DNA of 64,000 nt from Leadbetterella sp964423865 (lineage in GTDB: Bacteria > Bacteroidota > Bacteroidia > Cytophagales > Spirosomataceae). This document shows positions 58,232 through 64,000 of the stretch, in pieces. Below the pieces are notes generated by a model. The model was not told the DNA's origin. It saw nothing but the letters and a program-made list of their open reading frames with translations, and made no database searches. Numbering within the stretch: the stretch's first letter is position 1; each line of letters starts with the position of its first letter. Both the position numbers and the translations under genes were made by a program. Where the stretch lies: NCBI GenBank assembly GCA_964423865.1, contig CAYRGN010000003.1:1-64000 (forward strand), written 5' to 3'.

Positions 58232-59182
58232 ATGGAGCATTTTATAAATCTGGATGACGTAGATCGGGTAGAAGACCTGGTGAACCTGGGACTGAGCCTG
58301 AAAGCGGATCCGTTTCAATACCGGGCCCTGGGGAAAGACAAGACCATTGGCCTTGTTTTCTTTAATTCAAGTCTGCGTACCCGCATTTCTACACAAAAGG
58401 CTGCCCTGAACCTGGGCATGAATGTGATTGTCATGAATGTAGGGTCAGACTCCTGGCAGTTGGAGTTTGAAGACGGGGTAGTGATGGACCAGGGGAAGGC
58501 CGAGCATATCCGGGAAGCCGCCGCCGTGCTGGGCCAGTATTGCGATATCCTGGGCGTTAGGGCATTTGCCGGACTCACTGACCGGGAGGAAGATTACCGG
58601 GAAGTGGTGCTGGAAAGTTTCCGGAGGTTTGCCGGGGTGCCGGTGGTCAACCTGGAGTCGGCTATCCGCCACCCGTGCCAGTCTTTGGCCGATCTGATCA
58701 CCATTGAAGAGCTTAAAACCAAGGAGAAACCCAAGGTGGTGCTGACCTGGGTGCCGCATTTCAAACCCTTGCCCCAGGCGGTAGCCAATTCTTTTACCGA
58801 ATGGGTGCTCAAAACAGACTATGACCTGGTAATCGCTAACCCGGAAGGGTATGACCTGGCTCCGGAGATCCGGAAAAACGCACGGGTGACGCATAACCAG
58901 GACGAGGCTTTTGCCGGGGCGGATTTTATTTATGCCAAGAACTGGTCGTCTTATGAACAGTATGGAAAGGTGCTGACGCAGGATGCTTCCTGGGCCATTA
59001 CACCTGAGAAAATGGCTTTGACCGACAGCGGTTACTTTATGCATTGCCTCCCGGTAAGACGGGGCCTGAAGGTGAGCGATGCGGTGATGGACGGCGGGCA
59101 TTCAGCCGTGATTCAGCAGGCCGGAAACCGGGTATGGTCGGTGCAGGCGGCATTAAAGATGATATTGGAGAGGAGCGCTTAA
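58232..59182 (+). CDS. argF': N-acetyl/succinylornithine carbamoyltransferase
   Basis: A 316-aa transcarbamoylase with the carbamoyl-phosphate motif SSLRTR in place of the usual STRTR, HPCQSLADLI, and MHCLPVRRGLKVSD near the C-terminus. The SSLRTR pattern and WQLEFEDGVVMDQ loop mark the acylornithine-specific branch found in Bacteroidota and Xanthomonas, which bypasses free ornithine in arginine synthesis. Whether the substrate is N-acetyl or N-succinyl ornithine depends on a loop residue that I cannot assign with certainty. Its stop overlaps the convergent abiEii gene by 4 bp. Confidence 0.85.
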   Translation: MEHFINLDDVDRVEDLVNLGLSLKADPFQYRALGKDKTIGLVFFNSSLRTRISTQKAALNLGMNVIVMNVGSDSWQLEFEDGVVMDQGKAEHIREAAAVLGQYCDILGVRAFAGLTDREEDYREVVLESFRRFAGVPVVNLESAIRHPCQSLADLITIEELKTKEKPKVVLTWVPHFKPLPQAVANSFTEWVLKTDYDLVIANPEGYDLAPEIRKNARVTHNQDEAFAGADFIYAKNWSSYEQYGKVLTQDASWAITPEKMALTDSGYFMHCLPVRRGLKVSDAVMDGGHSAVIQQAGNRVWSVQAALKMILERSA

Positions 59183-60030
59183 CACGTTTGTATCCTTTCG
59201 ATCAAATCATGAAAGTATTGGGCAGACCATATTTTAAGCACAGAATCATCTCTGATGAACCGTTGCACATCGTCTTTGATAGATGGAAAAGAAACGGTAT
59301 CGATTTTTTTATGTAATAGGGCAAGGAGTTGTCCGCGACTAATGCACTCCTCATGCCAGTCGCCGGTATCCCTGGCGCGGGCTAAAAAGTGATTTAAGTC
59401 TAAAATAGCCCCTTTTTTGATGTACCATTCCAGGTCATACCAATCGCGGCCTTTCACACGGTTTTTCCACTTTCGAAATAATAAAGCATGCATTTTTCCG
59501 GCAAACAGGCTGGAAAGTGTGAAGCATTTTGCGTAGAAAGAAAATGGGCGTAGCAATAACTTCTCTTCGGTACTAAAGCCAGCCGGGGGTACGCAGTCTA
59601 CTTCTATTTTGATTTTTATGTTTTTGTGGGAAGTCAGCCCTGACTGCTTAACGATATCTTCCAATATCAGCTCTTTCCAAAGAGTCTCTGATTTCAGGAA
59701 TGCTGACTCTATGGACGTTTCTACTTTTTTAATTTTTTCCCGGATACTTATCCGCATTCCCAGGGATTCAAATTCGCTTATAATAGCCGGAAAATAGGGT
59801 TCGAGCGTAAAATTCGTATCGGTTTCCAACAGAGAAAAGTCCAGATCTTCAGAGAACCTGTCCAGAGCATAGAAGATACGGAGGGCGGTTCCGCCATAAA
59901 ATGAAGCTTTTTCAAAAAAATCGGTACGTGACAATGCTGCGAGCGTGATCTCCTGCATGATCTCCCGTAAAGCGGATAAGATGTCTTCTTCCGTTTTAGG
60001 GTTATATTCTTCTATCCATTCCCTGATCAT
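59179..60030 (-). CDS. abiEii: AbiEii-type nucleotidyltransferase toxin
   Basis: A 283-aa type IV toxin. The nucleotidyltransferase motif is FYGGTALRIFYALDRFSEDLDF with Gly46-Gly47 and the acidic pair at 62-64. The start at 60030 overlaps the antitoxin stop by 4 bp (ATGA), implying translational coupling. AbiEii toxins modify tRNA and give phage abortive infection; AbiEi antitoxin blocks them without direct binding. The longer in-frame start at 60093 lies inside the antitoxin gene and is rejected. Confidence 0.88.
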   Translation of the reverse strand: MIREWIEEYNPKTEEDILSALREIMQEITLAALSRTDFFEKASFYGGTALRIFYALDRFSEDLDFSLLETDTNFTLEPYFPAIISEFESLGMRISIREKIKKVETSIESAFLKSETLWKELILEDIVKQSGLTSHKNIKIKIEVDCVPPAGFSTEEKLLLRPFSFYAKCFTLSSLFAGKMHALLFRKWKNRVKGRDWYDLEWYIKKGAILDLNHFLARARDTGDWHEECISRGQLLALLHKKIDTVSFPSIKDDVQRFIRDDSVLKIWSAQYFHDLIERIQTC

Positions 60031-60665
60031 AAGGTTTGTATTGTTTTGACCAACATTTTTAAGCTGTCTTTTTTGGGAGCATCCCCAATCCATGAGCTAA
60101 TGCGTTTTGTGTCCAGGCTATTGAGTGCGCCTTCCTCCATACGCAGGTCTTCTAACAGAAAAGCGCGGGCTTGTTTCCCGCTTCGCAGAAACACTCCTGC
60201 GGTCAACACAATTTTATCACATAGTGCCTTTTCAGGAGAGGCAATCATGACTACCTGTTGGTCAGCAATTGCCACACTTTTTATCCCAAACGAATAGTAG
60301 GGTATGGGAAGGCGGTGGTAAGTGAATCTCCCGAGTGGATTTACAAAGTTTTTGGAGGATTTAACCGTAGCAGAGCTTACTTCAAAAACTCTTTCAGGAA
60401 TAAGACCCCAATAAGACAATGCAGACTCTAAAGAAACATAGCTGGGTCCCCGCAGGTGATTGGCCACCAGAAACGGTTCAGGTATGGACAGGTCGGCCTC
60501 CGGCCCCGGTACGTAAAGTCCTCTTCTGATCGGGAGTAGCTCTCCACTTTTAATCAGCTCACTTATTTTATCGTTTGGACTTCGATATTGCTTCAATATA
60601 TCCAGTATTACCGGCCTTGACAAAGGGGCATGGGTATACTGTTTAGTTGCTTTTCTAAAATTCAT
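60027..60665 (-). CDS. abiEi: AbiEi-type antitoxin and transcriptional regulator
   Basis: A 212-aa protein from the ATG at 60665 (MNFRKATKQYTHAPLSRP). The N-terminal half is a winged helix (LKQYRSPNDKISELIKSGELLPIRRGLYVPG) and the C-terminal half has the AbiEi pattern (LVANHLRGPSYVSLESALSYWGLIPERVFEVSSATVKSSKNFVN). In characterised systems AbiEi represses its own promoter by binding inverted repeats. Two matching inverted repeats lie immediately upstream, one 19 bp from the start codon. Confidence 0.88.
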   Translation of the reverse strand: MNFRKATKQYTHAPLSRPVILDILKQYRSPNDKISELIKSGELLPIRRGLYVPGPEADLSIPEPFLVANHLRGPSYVSLESALSYWGLIPERVFEVSSATVKSSKNFVNPLGRFTYHRLPIPYYSFGIKSVAIADQQVVMIASPEKALCDKIVLTAGVFLRSGKQARAFLLEDLRMEEGALNSLDTKRISSWIGDAPKKDSLKMLVKTIQTL

Positions 60666-60683
60666 AATGTAAAATTTATAAAC

Positions 60684-60775
60684 AATAATCGGATATTTTC
60701 CGATTATTATCAAATTATTTCACATAAATATGTCAAAAATAAAACAGATAATCGGAGTTTTTCCGATTATCTGTT
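60684..60775. promoter_or_regulatory. Paired operator-like inverted repeats upstream of abiEi
   Basis: IR1 (60684-60708) is AATAATCGGA-N5-TCCGATTATT. IR2 (60743-60775) is AACAGATAATCGGA-N5-TCCGATTATCTGTT. Both share the core ATAATCGGA-N5-TCCGATTAT and a 5-nt spacer, and their centres are 63 bp apart, six helical turns, so a dimeric repressor could bind both on one face. IR2 is followed on the minus strand by TTTTATTTTT and may also terminate the upstream peptidase gene. Binding by AbiEi is inferred from the family. Confidence 0.78.
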
Positions 60776-60804
60776 CAAGATTTTACAATTTATTTAACGT
60801 AAAA

Positions 60805-62961
60805 TTACCTCAACAGCCCCTCCGGAACCGGTTTTTCCAGCAGATACTTGTAAATAAACTGCGTTTGCAGGTTGCTGTAGTGCAGCCCTTTATTGCCGCC
60901 CCACCCGTGGCGTCCGCCAGGGTAGAACATCATTTCAAAGTCTTTTTTCTTTTCCTGGAGGGCATCAATGAGCTGAATGCTGTTCTGAAGGTGAACGTTG
61001 TCGTCCATCGTGCCGTGCACAATCAATAATTTTCCTTTGTAATTATCTGCAAAATTCATGGCATTGCCGTTTTTGTACCCTTCCGGGTTTTCGTCGGGAG
61101 TATCCATGAAGCGTTCCGTATATGCGCTGTCGTACAGGCTCCAGTCGGTTACGCTGCCGCCCGCGATACCGTGCGTAAACACATCGGCGTGTTTGGTGAG
61201 GGCGATGGAGGTCATGTATCCGCCATAGCTGAAGCCGGTAATGAAGACTTTCTTTTCGTCTACGATGCCCTTACTGATCAGGTGTTTGACGAGGGTGATG
61301 TAATCCTGCATTTCGTATTTGCTCAGGTTGCGGTGCATCCAGGCTACCCCTTCTTTGCCGAAGTGGCCGCTGGCGCGGTGGTCAAGAGAAACCTGGATAA
61401 CGCCTTCGCGGGCCAGCCACTGACTTCGGGGCGACCAGCCCCATTGGTCGTATACCGTTCCGGCATCAGGGCCTCCGTAGATACTGATCATCAGGGGATA
61501 TTTTTTTCCGGCCTCCATTTTTTCGGGGTAAATAATACTCATGGGGAGGTCAAATTTGCCGTCATCGCTTTTCACCCGTACAATTTCGGGCAGATTCAGG
61601 GCGTAGCGGTCCATTTCGGTGCCTTTTGCAGACCCCAGTTCTTTGATCCGTTTGCCGGTATGATCAATGATCGTGACGGCGGCAGGAGTGGTGAGGTTGG
61701 AATAGGTAGTGGCAAAATAGCGAAGATCGGGGGAAGCGTTGATTTGGCGGTGATTGAAGTCGCCGAAGGTGAGGCGTTTCATGTTTTTGCCGTCGAGGCC
61801 CACCCGGTAAAGGTCGAAGCGGGCCGAGCTTTCTATTCCCCGGGCATGAAAATAAACCACCCGTTCTTTCTGGTCGATTCCCAGTACGCGTGTAACCGTG
61901 TATTTTCCGTCGGTAATCCTGTTTTTCAGTTTACCGTCTACGGTATAAAGGTAGAGTTGTTTCCACCCGGTTTTGTCTGAAATGATCACCATTTCCGTAC
62001 CGTTATCCAGGAGGGTAAGGCGGTCGTCGGCTTCGTCAATATTGATCCATTCTTTTTGAGTTTCTTCGTACACAGGTTTTTTGGCGCCGGTTTTGGGTGA
62101 CACATTGTAGATTTTGAGGTGGTCGTTGCCCCGGTTAATCCATTGCACCATCAATCCGGAGCCGTCCAGCGTCCATTTGGGCCAGCCGAAGTATTGTTCG
62201 TCCTGTTCGTTGAAGTCGGCCCAGGTAATGGCGGGGGCGTCCGGGCGGGTAAATCCTATGCGGGCGGTGGGGTTGGCGCCGCCGGCTTTGGGGTAGCGTG
62301 TTTCTTCCAGGAAACCGTATTGCCCTGTGCTGCTGTAGATAGGGAACATAGGCGTTTGGGTTTCATCGAAGCGCATAAAAGCCAGGGTTTTGCTGTCGGG
62401 GCTCCACCAGAATGCCCGGAAGGCGGTACTCCGACCAAAAATTTCTTCCCAATACACCCAGGTGGCGTAGCCGTTAAGAATGGTTTTGGTGCCGTCGTGC
62501 GTGTGGCGAACTTCCTGCTGTGTTTTCAGGCTGTAGGTATACAGGTCATTGTCTTTGGTATAGGCGATATAATTGCTGTCGGGAGAGAACGTGGGGTTCT
62601 TTTCTACCTTATCGGGGTCCTGGGTAATCCGGTTTTCTCCCTGTTCGGAAACCAGGAAGATGTCGCCGTTCTTGATGACTGTTCTCAGCCTCGGCTGGAT
62701 GGTACGGGTGAGGAGGTCGCTGCTGAAATCTTCGAACCGGTTCGTTTTAAGATTCAGCATCACATTTTTGGCGGGTTCGCCGGGGGCAGGCATCATGTTG
62801 GCAATGACCCTGTCCTGGTCTGTCCATTTCAATACCCGGGGCAGGGCTTGTGTAAAATTTTCCGGTGTTTTACCCGGGATCAGCAGATCGGAGCTGATCG
62901 GTTGTTTCTGGGCGTAAAGCATTGCCGGAAAGACGCATAATATCAGGGCGAGCTTTTTCAT
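60805..62961 (-). CDS. S9 family prolyl peptidase (DPP-IV-like)
   Basis: A 718-aa exported peptidase with a signal peptide (MKKLALILCVFPAMLYAQ). Residues about 50-470 form the DPP-IV N-terminal beta-propeller, with EEIFGRSTAFRAFWWSPDSKTLAFMRFDE, including a Glu-Glu region that binds the peptide amino terminus. The alpha/beta hydrolase domain carries nucleophile Ser578 in GFSYGGYMTS, the acid in GTMDDNVHLQN and the His in GRHGWGG. It removes X-Pro dipeptides from peptides in the periplasm, likely for peptide nutrition. Confidence 0.93.
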   Translation of the reverse strand: MKKLALILCVFPAMLYAQKQPISSDLLIPGKTPENFTQALPRVLKWTDQDRVIANMMPAPGEPAKNVMLNLKTNRFEDFSSDLLTRTIQPRLRTVIKNGDIFLVSEQGENRITQDPDKVEKNPTFSPDSNYIAYTKDNDLYTYSLKTQQEVRHTHDGTKTILNGYATWVYWEEIFGRSTAFRAFWWSPDSKTLAFMRFDETQTPMFPIYSSTGQYGFLEETRYPKAGGANPTARIGFTRPDAPAITWADFNEQDEQYFGWPKWTLDGSGLMVQWINRGNDHLKIYNVSPKTGAKKPVYEETQKEWINIDEADDRLTLLDNGTEMVIISDKTGWKQLYLYTVDGKLKNRITDGKYTVTRVLGIDQKERVVYFHARGIESSARFDLYRVGLDGKNMKRLTFGDFNHRQINASPDLRYFATTYSNLTTPAAVTIIDHTGKRIKELGSAKGTEMDRYALNLPEIVRVKSDDGKFDLPMSIIYPEKMEAGKKYPLMISIYGGPDAGTVYDQWGWSPRSQWLAREGVIQVSLDHRASGHFGKEGVAWMHRNLSKYEMQDYITLVKHLISKGIVDEKKVFITGFSYGGYMTSIALTKHADVFTHGIAGGSVTDWSLYDSAYTERFMDTPDENPEGYKNGNAMNFADNYKGKLLIVHGTMDDNVHLQNSIQLIDALQEKKKDFEMMFYPGGRHGWGGNKGLHYSNLQTQFIYKYLLEKPVPEGLLR

Positions 62962-63073
62962 AGGAATATTTGGTTTTGGTTGAACGGTAAAGATAATGCT
63001 GCGGGTTCATAAACAGAAAAAAGACCGGAACTTTGGTGGTTCAGGTCGATATTCTATAGGAGATTCAGGATTT

Positions 63074-64000
63074 TTATTCTTCCTCTTTTTTGGCTTTGTC
63101 TTTCCCTCCGAACAGCGAAAAATGAACGTAGCGTTTAGGGTTTTCTTTCAGGTCTACCATCAGCTTGTTCAGTGATTCGGCGGTGTTGTTCAGGTTGTTG
63201 TACAGGGAGTCATTGGAAGTCAGTTTTCCGATGGTGCCGTTCCCCGCGTTGATTTCACTGACAATGCCCTGGAAATTGGCGATGGTGGCATCCAGTTTAT
63301 CCATGGTGGAGGCCAGTTGTATAGAGCTGAGCGAATCGGTAAACTGGGTAGCATTGGCCAGAATAGGCTTCAATTGGGTGTCGAGGTCTTTCACTACCCG
63401 GTTAAGATCAGCGGTAAGTACGGCGGCATTGCCCGTGATAGCATTCAGGTTTTTGGAGTTCGAAGCCATGATGGCGTTCAGCCCTGCGGTAGACTGGGTA
63501 GCGCTGGCGAGCAGGGTTTTGAGCGCGTCGCCCGAGTGCTGAAACTCTTTGGCCACCACATTCAGAGTAAGCAGCAGAGAATCCACCTTTTCAAGGGTAG
63601 GGTCCAGCATATCGGTTACGGAGCCCAGAAGGCCGTTCTGAACCCCGGTTTTTACAGGGGATTCGGGAGGCAACGGGTTTCCCGGATTAATCTGGAGAAT
63701 GAGGAGTTTGCCTCCTACGAGGCCGTCATCGGCAAGCAGGATCATAGACTGGTCAGTGATTTTCACCTCTTTTTTCAGGGAAATGACCACCTTCACCTGG
63801 TCTTTTTCATAGTCGGGCGTTACGGAAGATACACGGCCAACCACCACCCCGTTGTAGGTGACGGTATTGGAAACTTCCAGCCCCATGACATCTTTAAAGG
63901 TAAGATGGTAGTCTTTTGTAGACGAAAAAACATCAGAACCTTTGAGGAAGTTAAAGCCGTAGTACAGGAGCACGAGGCCTATTAATCCTAAAACTCCTAC
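63074..64000 (-). CDS. MCE/MlaD domain protein, 5' end outside the window
   Basis: The reading frame continues to the last base of the window without a stop, so the gene is cut at its 5' end; at least 308 residues are seen. The visible start is the end of a transmembrane helix (GVLGLIGLVLLYYGFNFLKG), followed by an MCE domain (residues about 30-110, NTVTYNGVVVGRVSSVTPDYEKD) and a helical C-terminal region rich in Ser/Thr/Ala/Asn. MCE proteins form rings that carry phospholipids between membranes with an ABC transporter (MlaEF), expected just upstream, outside the window. It is the periplasmic partner of that system. Confidence 0.9.
   Translation of the reverse strand, partial: VGVLGLIGLVLLYYGFNFLKGSDVFSSTKDYHLTFKDVMGLEVSNTVTYNGVVVGRVSSVTPDYEKDQVKVVISLKKEVKITDQSMILLADDGLVGGKLLILQINPGNPLPPESPVKTGVQNGLLGSVTDMLDPTLEKVDSLLLTLNVVAKEFQHSGDALKTLLASATQSTAGLNAIMASNSKNLNAITGNAAVLTADLNRVVKDLDTQLKPILANATQFTDSLSSIQLASTMDKLDATIANFQGIVSEINAGNGTIGKLTSNDSLYNNLNNTAESLNKLMVDLKENPKRYVHFSLFGGKDKAKKEEE

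Noticed and set aside
1..64000. tRNA genes, complete insertion sequences and attachment sites
   Set aside because: I scanned for cloverleaf-like pairs with TTC-containing arms, transposase motifs and long direct repeats, and found none convincing; a tRNA search program would settle this.

Overview
The window is chromosomal DNA of a Bacteroidota bacterium, most likely of the order Cytophagales. The evidence is the type IX secretion pair porU/porV, the DUF6089 outer-membrane proteins next to nadK, the NagB-PIG-L fusion, an ArgF'-type carbamoyltransferase, a PVC-type heme protein, many promoters with the Bacteroidota -7 element TAnnTTTG, and no obvious Shine-Dalgarno sequences except the internal one in prfB. 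Genus is not claimed. Core genes are close to 50% GC by eye; one accessory block (about 51.9-55.0 kb) is clearly AT-rich. I found no tRNA, CRISPR array or complete insertion sequence.

Layout. 0-0.5 kb: 5S rRNA with terminator, then a degenerate, insertion-riddled 5S copy. 0.6-4.4 kb (minus): RES/Xre toxin-antitoxin, rRNA m5C methyltransferase, short MscS, DEDDh exonuclease. 4.7-8.7 kb (plus): ssb, a membrane protein, a 996-aa PVC-type cytochrome lipoprotein. 8.7-11.7 kb (minus): comA-like, dedA, aroE, yjjG as one tight run. 11.9-17.1 kb (plus): BamA/TamA-like barrel, sppA, two PspC proteins around a DUF4056 protein. 17.1-21.4 kb (minus): plsC, CBS protein, nadK, two DUF6089 proteins. 22-32.2 kb (minus): a 1537-aa exported orphan, prmA, porV, porU. 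32.5-35.9 kb (minus): SprT-like protein and trpE/trpG behind a complete attenuator. 36-49.4 kb: ferritin, nagB, a SNF2 helicase, fabI, truncated dinD, thiN, GH20 hexosaminidase, a DUF1508 protein, and prfB with its programmed frameshift. 49.5-58 kb: yceI, pepF, the AT-rich island with a pepF remnant, a beta-CASP hydrolase and a twin ABC ATPase. 58.2-64 kb: argF', the abiE toxin-antitoxin pair with paired operators, a DPP-IV-like peptidase, and an MCE/MlaD protein cut by the window edge.

The most notable regulatory object is the leader of trpE. A 12-residue peptide with adjacent Trp-Trp codons sits over RNA segments that can form mutually exclusive 1:2, 2:3 and 3:4 hairpins, the last followed by nine U. 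It starts just after a TAnnTTTG promoter. TrpE also carries the LES-X10-S tryptophan-binding motif, so this anthranilate synthase appears controlled by both attenuation and feedback inhibition.

A second theme is repeat structure. Short heptanucleotide tandem repeats (TGATAGC/TCACTAC-like units, both strands) occupy at least eleven intergenic spots, often touching gene ends or terminators. There is also an 80-bp triplicate between trpE and trpG, a nested inverted repeat abutting the porU start codon, a 21-bp repeat beside the ABC gene, and a perfect 32-bp palindrome just after the truncated dinD. Two toxin-antitoxin systems and the island are the accessory content.
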